From Myotis daubentonii (Eukaryota; Chordata; Mammalia; Chiroptera; Vespertilionidae): a stretch of DNA of 64,000 nt. The position numbers and the translations under genes are program-made. The notes beneath the pieces were generated by a model. That model did no database searches. It saw only the letters and a list, made by a program, of their open reading frames with translations, and was not told where the DNA came from. Below, in pieces: positions 44,000-55,869 of this stretch (positions within the stretch are counted from its first letter, which is position 1; each line of letters begins with the position of its first letter). The DNA lies in contig NC_081848.1 of NCBI RefSeq assembly GCF_963259705.1, positions 57,098,895-57,162,894 on the forward strand, given 5' to 3'.

Positions 44000-44465
44000 G
44001 TATATTAGTTTTCTAGGGCTGCCATTAGAAACAAAAACAAAAACACTCTAAGTGGGTGGTGTAAAACAATAGGAATTTATTCTCTCATAGTTCTGGAGGA
44101 TAAGGGTCCAAAATCCAGATGCCAGCAGGGTTGGTTCCTTCCGGAGGGTTTGAGGGAGAATCTATTTCATGCCTCTTGCCTCTCTCCTCCCTTCTGGTGG
44201 TTGCTGGCAATTCCTGACATTGCTTGGCTGTAGACCCATTACTTTAATCTTCGTCGTCATTTTCATGCAGTGTTCTTCGCTGTGTGTCTATGAGTCTTCA
44301 CGTGGCCTAATTACAAGAACACCAGTCATTGGATTTAGGATGCACCCTCATCCATTACAAACTCATCTTAACTAAACACATCTGCAAAGACCCCATTTCC
44401 AAATAAAGTCACATTCCGAGGCCCCAGGAGGACATGAATTTTTGAGGAGAAACCATTCAACCCAG
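44000..44465 (+). repeat. Old mammal-wide repeat, family not assigned
   Basis: Opens 'tattagttttctagggctgc', continues 'aatttattctctcatagttc', 'agaacaccagtcattggatt' and 'catctgcaaagaccccattt', and ends near 'accattcaacccagga'. I recognise this as a common mammalian interspersed repeat but cannot name the family reliably. Confidence 0.65.
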
Positions 44466-45640
44466 GACTGGATCAGCTCATGAAGGTAGTGCCAAGGAAT
44501 TTGAATTTTGGTCAAGGAACCACATGTAGGGCTTTTAGGAGTAGGATAGTAGGATCCAACCGAAATGCCTCCTCAATTCTGACTGGTTCCCTGTGCTTTC
44601 TCTCTGGCCACAGCTCCCTGTCCTCATTTCTCCATTAGGGAATGGAGCAGCATGGGCTTCCATCAGTGTTTTCTGAGGGTAGCAGCCTTTTCTTCCTTTC
44701 GGAAACTTTGGAAACTGCACTCGCCTCCATTGCTCCTTGGGCTGATCAGTACGCCGCATATAAAGCCTGATGCATTAGTCACAACAAATCTGCTCCCGCT
44801 GGGAGTCTAGAAGACAGACAGGGCACCAGTTTCTCTTTGGTGAGCGCAGTTTGCTCTCCCCTCACGTCATTTACACTTGGCCCCTGCCTCGGACTCATGC
44901 CCAGAGTCCCTTTCCTGAATTGTCCCTGGTGTAGGAAGAGCTGCCAAGTCCTGGCGAGGACAGGGGCCAGGGGCTGAGGGAGGGTAGAGGGTCAGTCTAA
45001 AAGGGGCTCTGGGCCAGGCTGCTCCACGGGCAAGACCCTGATGCCCAGCGAACACTCTGCACCAGCTGGAAGCAGTGAAAAAGTCCTGGGTGACCACCTC
45101 AGCGCCCCCCTCTGACCCACCTCCAGCAAACACTGGGCTATTTTGATGTTGCTTTGAAGCTGGGAGAGCACTGGAACTCTGGGCCTGCTCAGGGGGCGGA
45201 AGCCACAGGCTCCATCGGCCTTTGTGGTTTTGCCAAACCCTTGACCAGCCTCCAAGGGAGCGGTTGTTGGAGAGACACACTTGGCTTCAGCGAGTGCGTG
45301 GAGGCCCAGGACTTCTATTTATTTGGAACAGGGATAGTCAAGCAGCCCAGCAGGATGTCTCCATACTGGCCCAGCGCGATGTCTTCAGATTCTGGGGCTG
45401 TAGGTTGGGTGACAAGGAGAGAGCCTGAATTCCTGAATCGGAGGGTTTACCGCCTCTGCTTCTTGTTGGCTGTGTGATCTCAGGTAAGCTGCTTGATCTC
45501 CCTGAACCTTCGTTTTTTTCAGCTATAAAATAAAGAGGGGAATTCCTGGCCCTTAGAGGGTTACGCATGAACTGAGAGGATTTGTGAAAAAGTGCTTTGT
45601 AGGCTGTGGTGTGTAATGGGAAGGTATAATGAAAAAAATG
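44466..45640 (+). other. NAV2 intron 1, single-copy, no gene seen
   Basis: Overlapping frames on both strands (44867-45649), no recognised protein. Confidence 0.5.
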
Positions 45641-45644
45641 TGTA

Positions 45645-46130
45645 AACACAGTAATCGTTTACATTTATTGGAGGTGTGGTATGTGTTAGTCATTGTTCTG
45701 AATGCTTTTCATGGGTTGTCTTATTTAACCTGCGCAATAGCCCTAGGAGTTGACACTGTTGTTATCTCTATTTCATAGATGAGGAAACTGTGGCTTACAG
45801 ATTTTAAGTAATTTGCCTGGCCGGTGTGGCTCAGTGGTTGAGTGTCAATCCATGAACCAAGAGGTCACTGGTTGGATTCCTGGTCAGGGCACACGCCCAG
45901 GTTGTGGATACCTACCTCATGGGCATGCAGAAGGCAGCCAATCAATGTTTCTCATCAATGTTTCTATCTCTATATTCCTCTCTCTTCCTCTCTTTCTCTC
46001 AAAATCAATAAAAACATATTTAAAAAAAGAAGAATTTAAATATTTTGCTAAAGCTCTAACAGCACATTGGTTGTGAAGGCTATATTCAGACTTCAGAGCT
46101 TGCAGACTTACTCCCCAGTCTACACTACCT
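45645..46130 (-). repeat. MIR SINE interrupted by a Ves SINE
   Basis: 'ttgtcttatttaacctgcgc' and 'tttcatagatgaggaaactg' precede the Ves copy; 'gctctaacagcacattggtt' continues after it. Confidence 0.8.
45817..46034 (+). mobile_element. Ves SINE
   Basis: Head 'ctggccggtgtggctcagtg', body 'ggtcagggcacacgcccagg', tail 'tcaaaatcaataaaaacata'. Flanks 'tttaagtaatttgc' and 'tttaaatattttgc' are a decayed target duplication. Confidence 0.93.
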
Positions 46131-46171
46131 CTCTCAATGCAATAATAATAATGTAAAACTTCAGTCTTTGA

Positions 46172-46192
46172 CAAAGCCTCAATATATATATA
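46172..46192. repeat. Short (AT)n
   Basis: A brief TA run next to the MIR end. Confidence 0.8.
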
Positions 46193-46264
46193 TTGTCTGT
46201 AATCCTCATAGCAGCCTTTTTATGTAATATTACCACCTCAACTTTATGAAAAATGAAGTTTAGA

Positions 46265-46640
46265 TTATTTGAGCACCTATTATTCTATTTATTGAGTACC
46301 TACTGTTTATTGAGCATCTACTATTCTGTTCAAGGCTCTGGGAACACAACAGTGAACAAGATGGGGGAAAGGTGTTTCCTGCTTTCCTATAATTTATATT
46401 TTAATGCCAGAGAGACAGGTGTTGAAATACATAAACACAATAATTTCAAATCATGGTGAGGGTGATGGAGGAAATAAACCGGGTGAAGTGACAGAGTGAC
46501 AGGTGATCAGGGAAGGCCTCTCGGAGAAGGGGCCCTGGGAGCTGCGATTTGAATGGTAAAAAGGAGGCAGTTGTGTGAAATGCCTGAGGAGGCGCTTTCT
46601 CAGGTGGGGAACAGCAGAGGTCTCTGAGGAATAGAGAGGG
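46265..46640 (+). mobile_element. Old L2-type LINE fragment
   Basis: 'tattgagtacctactgttta', 'gaacacaacagtgaacaaga' and 'gatcagggaaggcctctcgg' follow the order of a common old LINE segment; family is tentative. Confidence 0.45.
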
Positions 46641-47580
46641 GCGGGAGGAGCTAGAGTGAGGGGAGCTCAGGCAGTTCGAGGAAGGGTGGTACAGGGTCAT
46701 GGGGGTAGGGGGGCAGGAGACAGTGGCCGTGGTGAAAAGGGGGTGACTGTTGTAAGAGACAGTGTGGGACAGGGACCATTCTGGCTGAGGCCGATTCCTG
46801 GGGTGACTGTGCTGCTGTGTCATTGGCTGTGACATTGGTGTCTAGTGAGGGATGAAGGTGGAGGAAAGGCTCAGGCAGGGCAGGGCAGGGCGTGCTGGTG
46901 GGTGGCCTCCTTGACGGGTGGGCTCAGGCTTGGAGCCTGTGAAGCCCTCTCCCATTTTGCTGCAGGGAAAGCAGGCAGCGACCTGGGGGCTTCGGGGTGC
47001 CCTCCGCACCCACAGGGGCTGGTCGTCACCATCTGGTACACCAGGGATTGGCGTGGTAATCACCCCGTGACCAGGCCCGAGGCTGCGAAGATGGGAGTCA
47101 AGGCCTCCCCAGGGAGGCAGAGCGGCCTCATCTGCCCACTCTCCCGTGCGCCCAGGAGACTGGCTTTAATTTATTGCCCACGTGGGGGTTTTGTCAGGAC
47201 CCCACCATCTACAGAGCATTGCTGGCGAATGAACCTAATAAACTTCCTCTTGAGAGGAAGAAGGAGCTCTTGTGCAGTTGGTCAGAAAGAAACCATAGCA
47301 CCCTGAACCTGGAAGACGCCTTAGAGACACACCTGTCCAGCACTCTCACGGATAAGAGGGGGCTACGCTTGGGTATTATTTTGACTTAGTGTTACAACAA
47401 TGGTTGGTGAAGATCTTCCTGGGGAAAAAGAAAACAAAAACAAAAACCCACACTTTCCCTGACTTGGTAAGCAGGGTAAATGGACTCTGATTGCAGAGTC
47501 TGGCCCCAGAGCAGAGAGGAGCTTCCGGGGTCGGGGAAGGGGCTGGTTCCCACCTTGGGTACCGACTGGCTGTGTTTTGG
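46641..47580 (+). other. NAV2 intron 1, GC-moderate single-copy, no gene seen
   Basis: Frames at 46446-47306 overlap on both strands. A short 'gggcagggcagggc' repeat lies near 46876. Confidence 0.5.
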
Positions 47581-47584
47581 GGCA

Positions 47585-47720
47585 AGTCCATAAACGTGTC
47601 TGATTCCTGTTTCCTGCTTTGTAAAATGTAGATAATAATGGTTACCTACCTCATGGGAGCAGACAGAATAAAATCGTATCTATAAAGTGCTCACCACACA
47701 GTGAGTATTGAATATAGGGT
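47585..47720 (+). repeat. MIR SINE fragment
   Basis: 'ctgctttgtaaaatgtagat' and 'ctataaagtgctcaccacac' are MIR core and linker. Confidence 0.75.
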
Positions 47721-47987
47721 GCCTGCTGCTACCATTCGGGGGGTACAGATGCAGAAGTTACAGATGAGCAGTGATGTAGAGTGTGACAGAATGCACAGTG
47801 GTGGCAAGATGGTCTACCAGTGTTGCCCTGAGCTCAGGCCTCCGTAACATAACAAGTTGCTTTTATTCATCCTCTTCCACCCGCCCAGGGGGTGGGGTAG
47901 AGGGGTCGGGCAATAAAAAGTCTGTGATCTTCTCACTTGTCTCCATTGCCTGAAAGGTAATATCTAGGAGGAAAACATTCCCTATAA

Positions 47988-48221
47988 CAGTGATGGCGAA
48001 CCTTTTGAGCTTGGCATGTCAGCATTTTTAAAACCCTAACTTAACTCTGGTGCCGTGTCACATACAGAAATTTTTTGATATTTGCAACCATAGTAGAACA
48101 AAGATTTATATTTTTGATATTTATTTTATATATTTAAATGCCATTTAACAAAGAAAAATCAACCAAAAAAATGAATTCGCGTGTCACCTCTGACACGTGT
48201 GTCATAGGTTTGCCATCACTG
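47988..48221. mobile_element. Non-autonomous hAT element, family copy 2 (234 bp)
   Basis: Termini CAGTGATGGCGAACC...GGTTTGCCATCACTG with a perfect 8-bp target duplication 'ccctataa' (47980-47987, 48222-48229). Near the right end it carries 'gtgtcacctctgacacgtgt', part of which the copy at 37266 lacks. Confidence 0.97.
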
Positions 48222-48229
48222 CCCTATAA

Positions 48230-49265
48230 AGTGAGAATTCCAGTATGCGAATTAGAGTTTTAGAACAGAGTTTTGTTTGTATTTCATTTCACAAGCAGCC
48301 CCAGCACATCTACCAGTGTGTGAGCCCAGGCACGGCTCCTCGGGGAGACAGGCTGGAGAGAGGTACCCAGCCTAAGCCAGCTGTGCCAGGGCCCATCCTT
48401 TGTCCCATCCCAGGGCAATGCAGTAGATTTGTGCTATGACAGCTCATCTTATCCCACCAGCACCACAGATGGCTTCAGCTGAAATCATCATTGGACGGTG
48501 CTGTTATGAGTCTCTTCCCTCCTGGCCTGGGGACATGCAGGATCCTGGAAGAGATCAAAGACCTATGCACAGAAGTTATTGACTCACAAGCTCTGAGAAC
48601 TGACCGTCCACTGGTGACTAAGCTTTGACTCGTCTATTTGTTGGGTTCTGCAAGGGCCTGGCCACATCCTGTTTCTTTGCCCTCTCAGAATGCAGTCCTC
48701 ATGTTCATGTTATGAAAACAGCATCTTTTCAAAATAAAATTGGAGGATTCAGGGAGAAGAATTGAGAGACCTTTCCAAGAAGGAACCAAATCCTGCCCAG
48801 TATCCCGGGTTAAAAAGAACCAGTTATGAACTACAGTGCAGTTGACTTTGGCCCTGCGATCTATAGGGAAAACTAGGGGAAGGGGAGAATAGTAACAAAT
48901 CAGCAGTACAAGCAATGTCTGCTCGTGAGCTCTTCCGGTCATGTATGAACATAAGTAATTCCGTCCCAGGACCCTATCATGTTTGCTTCGTGCCCCAAGG
49001 TGTGGAGTTTGGAAACATGCCAGTGCTTGTGGTTCTTCCGCTTTGGGGAGTTGAGAACAGGAAACCCCCTTGGGAGTACTATTTCTTGGAAACCTGTTGC
49101 TCACCTGAGCCCTGTGTTCAGATGGAGGCTGAGTCTGGAAGGGCTTGTGGAGACACTGAGCCGGGGGCGCTGCTCCATCTGTATCAAAGCCCAGAGCCAA
49201 AGCTGGTGTCTCTATTCAGATTTCCCAAGGTGAGGGAAGTCCAGGGGGCATTCGGTCTTTGGGGA
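48230..49265 (+). other. NAV2 intron 1, single-copy, no gene seen
   Basis: The minus frame 49200-48685 (171 codons) overlaps forward frames and resembles no known protein. Confidence 0.5.
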
Positions 49266-49269
49266 GTCA

Positions 49270-49600
49270 TTTATTCATTTATCTTTTTATTGAGTGTCTA
49301 CTATACACCAGGCACTGTTTTCTTGTGAAATAAGAATAGCAAGGTGTCTGTTGTCATGGAATTTACCTTCTTGTGGGAAGATACTGCAGATAAAACATCA
49401 GTAAACAAATGCATTCATACATTTATTTCAGAGACTGGCAGGTGCTATGAAGAAAGCAAAGGGGGTGATGTGTTTGAGAATGGCTGGGGGCGGCGTTAGA
49501 TGAGGAGCTTAATGAAGATTGCTCTGAGGAGGCAGCACGAGCCACATGAAGAGCAGGGGTGGGTGCCTGAGCCGGGCAGCGGTATTGCCAACTCAAAGAC
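49270..49600 (+). mobile_element. Old L2-type LINE fragment
   Basis: 'tattgagtgtctactataca', 'catggaatttaccttcttgt' and 'actggcaggtgctatgaaga' match the segment type seen at 46265. Confidence 0.45.
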
Positions 49601-49935
49601 TCCGGGTGGGGACAGCCTTGGCTCATTCAATGAACAGCAATGGCTGTTGTCACTGGAGCCTCTGAATTAGTGACTCCTTTCAGCTTCATACCTGACGTTC
49701 TCTAACCCCAGCTGGTTCAGATGGTCATCTCCTGGACGTAGGGTAGGAAGGCGTGTCTAGAACTGCTTTGGAGACAAGCAGAAATAACTGATTAGAGCAC
49801 TAATGCTACCCTCCTTCTCACCTCCACATCAAACTCTGTTTGTTATCTCCTTGTCAAGCTCTGTTATCTTCCTGTTTTCTCTAGGGGAGTCTACTTCTCT
49901 TCATGTCCCTTACCTTCACCCTGGTCAAAGCTACC
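49601..49935 (+). other. Single-copy intron, no gene seen
   Basis: Nothing recognised. Confidence 0.5.
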
Positions 49936-49939
49936 AGCA

Positions 49940-50395
49940 TCTCTCCCCAGGTCTACTGAAGAAGCTCTGAACCAGATTTCTCCCACATGACCTGCTCATC
50001 TCTGGTCCATTCCTCACACTGTGTTCAGAATAATCTTTTAAACCTCAAATCTGATCATGTCTCACAAAGCCTCTCAGTGCTTTTCCATGATTCCCCATTG
50101 CTCTCAGGATAAGGACCCAAATCCCTACAATGACGTATAAAGCTGTATCTAGATAGACAGACCCCCTATTTCTTTTCTCGCCTTGTTCTTAGCCATTTGT
50201 GTTTTCACTTTCTATGCTCTGGCTACCCAGGCTTTTTTTTTTCCAGTTCCTCCTATGTTCTGAACTAGTTGTGACCCCAGGGCCTTTGCACATCCTCAGT
50301 GGCTCCCAATCTGTTCTCTTTCCATGTACCTTGGCCTTGGAAACTTCTACTCAGGTCTCAACACAGCTGTTAATTTACCATAGCTGATATATTTC
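49940..50395 (+). mobile_element. L2 LINE 3' fragment
   Basis: 'ccattgctctcaggataagg' then 'cctacaatgacgtataaagc' and 'ccagggcctttgcacatcct' is the standard L2 3' order. Confidence 0.85.
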
Positions 50396-50479
50396 TCATT
50401 CTTCAACACTATAGTACTATAAAGGGATTTTTATTTCCCAATACTGCTTCATATTTTTTTCATACCTCTCAGAACAATT

Positions 50480-50905
50480 GAGCAGAAATAAGCTAATAAG
50501 AGATGACAAGGAAGCACCCGTTAGACTATGTTCGGTCTAAAGAATAAAATGGAGCCCTGGCTGGTTTTGCTCAGTGGTTGGAGCGTCAGCCTATGGACTG
50601 AAGGGTCTTGTGTTTGATTCCCAGTCAAAGGCACATACCTCTGTTGAAGGTTCGATCCCCAGCCTGGGGTAGGGCTTGTGCAGGAGGCAACCAGTCGGCG
50701 TGTCTCTCTGATATCGATGTTTCTTTCTCTCCCCCCTCCTCCCTCCCTTTCATTCTGTCTGAAAATCAATGGGAAAAAATATCCTGGGGTGAGGATTAAA
50801 GAATAAAATAGAAGTGCTTTGTAATGAGTTTTTTCATTCCTGGAGTTCTCCACTTTTTAGAACAGGTTGGTGAAATAAGGCAGACCTCTGGGGCCTGAGA
50901 GGAAG
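50480..50905. repeat. Dispersed duplication, copy 1 (holds a Ves SINE)
   Basis: Without the SINE and one 12-bp duplication, this matches 51843-52280 at roughly 90% by eye: 'cagaaataagctaataagag', 'ctttgtaat', 'cactttttagaacaggtt', 'gcagacctctggggcct'. Lacks about 31 bp ('cgttggcacagggtgatcat' onward) present in copy 2. Could be a local duplication or two members of an undescribed repeat family. Confidence 0.85.
50551..50797 (+). mobile_element. Ves SINE in duplication copy 1
   Basis: Head 'gccctggctggttttgctca', tail 'tatcctggggtgaggatt'. Perfect target duplication 'aaagaataaaat' (50539-50550, 50798-50809). Copy 2 of the duplication lacks the SINE. Confidence 0.96.
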
Positions 50906-51842
50906 CCACCATGACGTGTCCTTGCTGCACTAGTCCATGAGCTCCAGAGGCAGGAACTACGGCTGTCTTGCTTATTACTGTGTCCTCAGCCCTCGGAAAG
51001 TGTCTGGAGCACAGTAGACACTTGATATGTATGCGTGGAAGCAATGAGTGCTCACAACGACCTTGACTCTTAAATGTTCCACTTGAATGTGCTACTTGCT
51101 TTCAACAAAAAGGAAACACAGGAGACCGTCTGTATTTTCTGTTCCATTTCTCTACTCTATAGAGACGGTGATTGATATCTGGAGTTCAAGAGTAAGCAGA
51201 GTGAGCAGGAATTCTGGCAGATGAACAACCTGCTTAGGAAGTCTGTTCTTGCCTCGGACTATCAGAACAGTGTTATTTTCTTGGGCTCTAAGGAGTCGAA
51301 GACTGTGTGTACTCAGGGAAATGGTATAGACCCACGGTGTGGAGTCGGGGCCAGGGGTGAGACTCAAATAATAATCAAGTGAAAGAGGGTTGTGTGAAGC
51401 CTGGAGGGGGACATTGCCTTTCTCAGCAGCCGAGGAACTGGAACATTTCCCCTTGTGTCAATGTGGAAGTGAATGAATTAAGCTCCGTTTTATGCCGTGC
51501 CTGGAAAAATACCAATGCCGTACTCGCATCGTTCCTGAAAGCAAACCCCAAATGCCACTCAGTCTCAGCTCTACGAGCGACTGTTACAGGGGAAAAAGAG
51601 TCAACATTCACAGACTGTGGGAAATATCCCTGGAGTGGAAAAAGATTACAGCCATGGATTTTTGCTTTTCTGAGGTTACATACCCTTTTGAAAATCCGAC
51701 AAAAGCAATGGACCCTTTCCCCACTCTGTGCCCCTTCTCCATCTGCAAAATGCATATTCATGTAACATTTTCCCACCCATGGGGATCCCTGAAGGGGCAT
51801 AGCCTCCGGTTAAAAATTCCAGTTAGTGGGTCTGATTGGAAA
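50906..51842 (+). other. Intron between the duplicated blocks
   Basis: 50930-51040 resembles an L2/MIR tail. Frames at 51379-51893 on both strands overlap and are not recognised. Confidence 0.4.
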
Positions 51843-52280
51843 CTGAACAGAAATAAGCTAATAAGAGGTGACAAGGAAGCACAAGTTAGATAATGTTCAG
51901 TCTAAAGAATCTATATATATAAAATTCTAATATGCCAAGTGTCCCCTCGGGAGTTTGACTGACCAGGAGTTTGAATGTTCGCTATGATGTGCGCTGACCA
52001 CCAGAGGGCAGTGCGGAATGAAGGAAGGCCCTGGCCGGCAGCTGGCAGCCAAAGAAGGGGGGTCCTGGTCAGCAGCTGCTAAGGATCCTACCCAGGCACA
52101 AATTTCGTTCACTGGGCCTCTAGTAAAATAGAAGTGCTTTGTAATTAGGTTATTATTATTATTATTATTTATTCCTGAAGTTCTTCACTTTTTAGAACAG
52201 GTTCGTTGGCACAGGGTGATCATGTGCACCAGAGTGAAATAAGGCAGACCTCTGGGGCCTAAGGAGAAGCCACGCTGAGC
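51843..52280. repeat. Dispersed duplication, copy 2 (holds a Helitron)
   Basis: Partner of 50480-50905. Carries the Helitron at 51910, a (TTA)n at about 52149-52170 and the extra 31 bp. Homology ends near 'ggcctaaggagaagccac'. Confidence 0.85.
51910..52123 (+). mobile_element. Non-autonomous Helitron (214 bp)
   Basis: Begins TC after A ('tctatatatataaaattcta'), ends 'cactgggcctctag' before T, with 'gcacaaatttcgttc' upstream. Duplication copy 1 preserves the empty site 'aaagaa|taaaat'. Shares 'cgctatgatgtgcgctgacc' with the Helitron at 36480. Confidence 0.96.
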
Positions 52281-53220
52281 ATCTCCTGGGCTTTAGCCTC
52301 CCATGGTGATCCATCCACTAAAAGGTGAGCACTGGAAGGCCAGGGTTGTACTCTGTCATGTTCACCACTGGTCCCCAGTGTCTACTCCTGCTTGGCACTT
52401 AGTACATGCTCAATAAGTACTTGTTGACTGAATGAATGAGTCATTCCTAAGTTGCCCCAGTTCATTCTGTCTTCCTCTCCTTTACTTTGTTCTGAATTTA
52501 TCAGATGACTTAGTTTTGATTTATTTGTTCAAGAAATATTTATTTGCGTATCCCCCAGCCTCTGGTGGGTCCTAATTGTTCTCTAGACATAGAGTGATGT
52601 GAGACTGCAGATGCTCTGGGGCTCATGGCCCCTGGGTGGAGTGTCGGTTCTGCTGGCCGGGAGTGATGAAAACTGTAGAATGGGTGTGAGAATTAAATAA
52701 GGTCACGCAGTTAAAGCACTTAGCACACTTGACACACAGCTGCGTGTGGTTTTAATAAGTGTCAGTCATTTTTATAATCACCTGGCTCCTCTGCCGAAGG
52801 TTTATTGGTTCCTTTGGGGTCCTCTTCACTTTCGGATCCCATAGTTCTGAACCTCAGAAACTAGTTGTTGCTCTTGATACAGCAGGTCAAGTGTAGCCTT
52901 TTCAAAGTCGCAGAATATGAATCGTGGCTGTGTTTAAGGGTTGGAAATACTACTAATCTTCCCCCTTCTGTTTTTCCATATTTTAATTTTAATTAATAAG
53001 CAAATAGTACTTTCAAATGTAAAAAGTGCTGTATAAGAAAGAATGTTATCATTAAAATGTGTTTATTCAATTTTACAAAATTTAGAGGTGGAAAACAAGG
53101 ATATTTTATTGTCTCTGATCTGTAGAATCAGCTCAAGAACTTAATTGTCCACTATGTTTTCCAAATAAAAATGCCTGAACACAAGCAGTAAGAAAGCAGG
53201 GGTGCTTTCCCGAGTAGACA
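52281..53220 (+). other. NAV2 intron 1, L2/MIR tail then single-copy
   Basis: 52325-52440 ('ttggcacttagtacatgctc', 'ttgttgactgaatgaatgag') is an L2/MIR-type 3' end; the rest shows no gene. Confidence 0.5.
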
Positions 53221-53224
53221 CGGA

Positions 53225-53450
53225 TGTGTTGTTCAGTTTAGTAGATGTAGGGTTGAGAACTTGAACTGCTGGCTTTGTGTCCAAGCTCTACCACTATCCA
53301 GCCTCATAGATAACTTTGGGTAAACTGCTCAACCTCTTTAAGCCTCAGTTTTCTCATCAGTAAAATGGGAGAGACCAATGGAGAAATATTTCCTTGTAGA
53401 TTGTTGTGGGAATGAATATCAAATACTTCACTTGTAAGAGTGAGTCTTTA
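53225..53450 (+). repeat. MIR SINE
   Basis: 'taagcctcagttttctcatc' and 'tgttgtgggaatgaatatca' mark MIR; the head lies around 53240. Confidence 0.85.
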
Positions 53451-53689
53451 ACTTGTTCTTTTTTCTTTCTTTTTTTTTCAAATAGGATCAGTGACATCAC
53501 CATCCTTTACATTACATGTGTGTGCATTTTGCATATATGTGTATAGACATATCTTCACTTTGATATTTAATTAAGCAAACTGATCGTAGCCAAACCAGAA
53601 CTTTTGATTTCTTAAACCATCTCGCCATCTGCTTCCCCTGTAGTCTCTTGCATTTCCATAAGTGGCATCCATATTCACCCACTTGTTTA

Positions 53690-54740
53690 AGCAGAAAGCC
53701 TTAGGGTCCCTCCTTCCTCCCTTTGCTTCGCATCCCACATTCCACTTGACAACTCAGCTGACGTGTCTCACAATCAGTCTCTTTTCACCACAGCATGTCC
53801 ACCATCCCAGACCCATCCACCATCCTCAAACCCGTGTGAATGTAATAGCGCCAGCTCACCTCCCGGCGCCTCCCTGGACCCTACACCCATTTCCCCGTGG
53901 AGCCAGAGTAATAGAGGACAAGTGTGCCCCAGGTCAGGCCACTTCCTTGCTCAGAACTTACCTCACCCTCCTCGGCTTCCTGTAATACTGAGAATAGAAC
54001 CCAAATGGCTTACTGGCCTTCGTTCAGATCTCTCTACTAGGGGATAAGCAAGCTTCTTCTGTAACAGTTTTAGGCTTGGTGGGCCACATAGGAGTCCGTC
54101 ACCTTCTTCTCCTTCTTTGCTTTTATCTTTGTCTCTGTTTCTATCTCTATCCCCGTTTCCTCCTCCTTCTAACCCTTTAAAAATGTAATAACTGTTCTTG
54201 CTCATGGGCTTACAAAGACAGGCAGGGCTGGAGTTTGCCCATCCTCGCTCTACAAGAGCTGGCCTTGACCTCTCTCTCCAGCCCATCTCTCACCCCCACT
54301 CCCACCCATCTTGCCCACTCTGCTCTAGCCTCAGGGGCCTTCTTGCTGTCCTTGAGCACACTGGCCACCTTCTGCTCAGGGCCTGTGCACTCCTGTCCCT
54401 CTGTCCTAACACTGTTCCCTCCGGTCTGTTTCCTGGCTCTCTTCCTTCTTTGTTTGAGTCTCTGCTTGCTGCTGCCTCCTTGGAGGAGCCTCTCCCATCA
54501 GTCCCTCTAGAGTGCTTGTCCCCTCCCTCCAAGGCACACTCTGCCCTCACCTGGCTGTACTTCTTTCTGTGGTTTGGATTATATCTTTGTTTGTCAGTTC
54601 TGCTGCCCTAGAATGTAAGCTCCATGGTGGCAGGTTTTGTCTGTTTGTTCAGCTCTCTCTCTCTCCCCAGCATTCAGAAAAGAATCTGATACTTAGCGGT
54701 CATTCAAAAAATATTTGTTGCATAAATTAATGAATGTAAG
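53690..54740 (+). mobile_element. Long L2 LINE 3' segment, interrupted
   Basis: Left part 53690-54010 ('gtcaggccacttccttgctc'), right part 54240-54740 ('tcaggggccttcttgctgtc', 'gaatgtaagctccatggtgg', 'aaatatttgttgcataaatt'). The 54010-54240 interruption is unassigned. Frames here (53662-54730) derive from L2 and are not host genes. Confidence 0.75.
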
Positions 54741-55865
54741 AACTGTTCTACCCTGTAGCTAGATAGCTTTCAACCCCTGCAGTATCACTCATTTGCAACA
54801 AGGTGGCCCTATTTTTAAATGCTCAGCCCTATTGGTTCTGTCTCATAAAGAGGGATTGGATGAAGGCGCCAAGCTGTGCTCTGGGTGACAGTGATGACTG
54901 TGAGAATCCACTTCCATGTGCTGTCGGGTCTGAAGGATGAATCCGGGGGAGAAAATGGGGGTGGAGAAGAGTGGTGGGAGGAGGGCCAAAGCCAGGCTTT
55001 GAAGTGAAGGGAACTGTCCAGCTCTCAGGAAGCTGATGTCACTAGAGCATCCCTGGATGATAAGTGCTCAGCAGAGCCAATGCCTGATGTCTCTTGGGGA
55101 GAGAGAAGCATCTCTCAGAGCCAGAGGAAGAACACTGAGATAAAGTGTCCTTCCCAGGAACGCAAGCCAAGCCAGCCTGCAAACCAGTTAGTGCAGACGT
55201 TGAAGGGAGAATGCTTATCAGGCCTAGAGGGGATAGGATGGAAAAATCTGGTATTTCTGGAGCCACTGTGACTCCCAGCCCCAGGGACAAATCCCCCAGA
55301 ATCTGAGTCTTCAGGCCTCTTGGGAATGGCAAGCTAGAGGGGTGCATCCGGAGCAGTCAGGTATGTCCTCCTCCCACCCTGTCTTGCTCCAGAAGCCTCG
55401 GGATAAATGGACTTGGATCTGGGTCCTTGCAAGACAGGCTGAGCCCTTTCTTGGGGCCATTGTAGGAGGCTACTTGGAGGTGGGCTGAAAGGTGGGGGGG
55501 TCCTGTGGAGGACTCCAGGAGGACTTAGCACCATATACCCACGAGTTCTGGCTCCGGGTCAGACAGTGAGCCTTGGATTGGGCAGTGAGCCTAGTTGTAA
55601 ACTGACTCATACACCAGCAGGGACTGGATCAGCCCAGACTCAGGAGCCAGGTCAGGGAGTGAAAGGCTAAAGGAATCTCTTCATTGAATGCCACTTAGAA
55701 TAGAAACTGGTAGGTACGCAACAGGGGAGCCTGTACACTTCAGATTGGGGAATATTATGTCCAAGATCATGAGTCTAGCTCTTGAGTTTAGAAAATGAGA
55801 CAGCTATCTAACATGAGGGAAAAATACAGTGATAGCATCAATCAAATGGTCCTTGGAGCCTCGCT
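54741..55865 (+). other. NAV2 intron 1, single-copy, no gene seen
   Basis: Nothing recognised; short overlapping frames only. Confidence 0.5.
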
Positions 55866-55869
55866 CCAG

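Noticed and set aside
53662..54730. Pro/Ser/Leu-rich frames
   Set aside because: They lie in L2 LINE 3' sequence.
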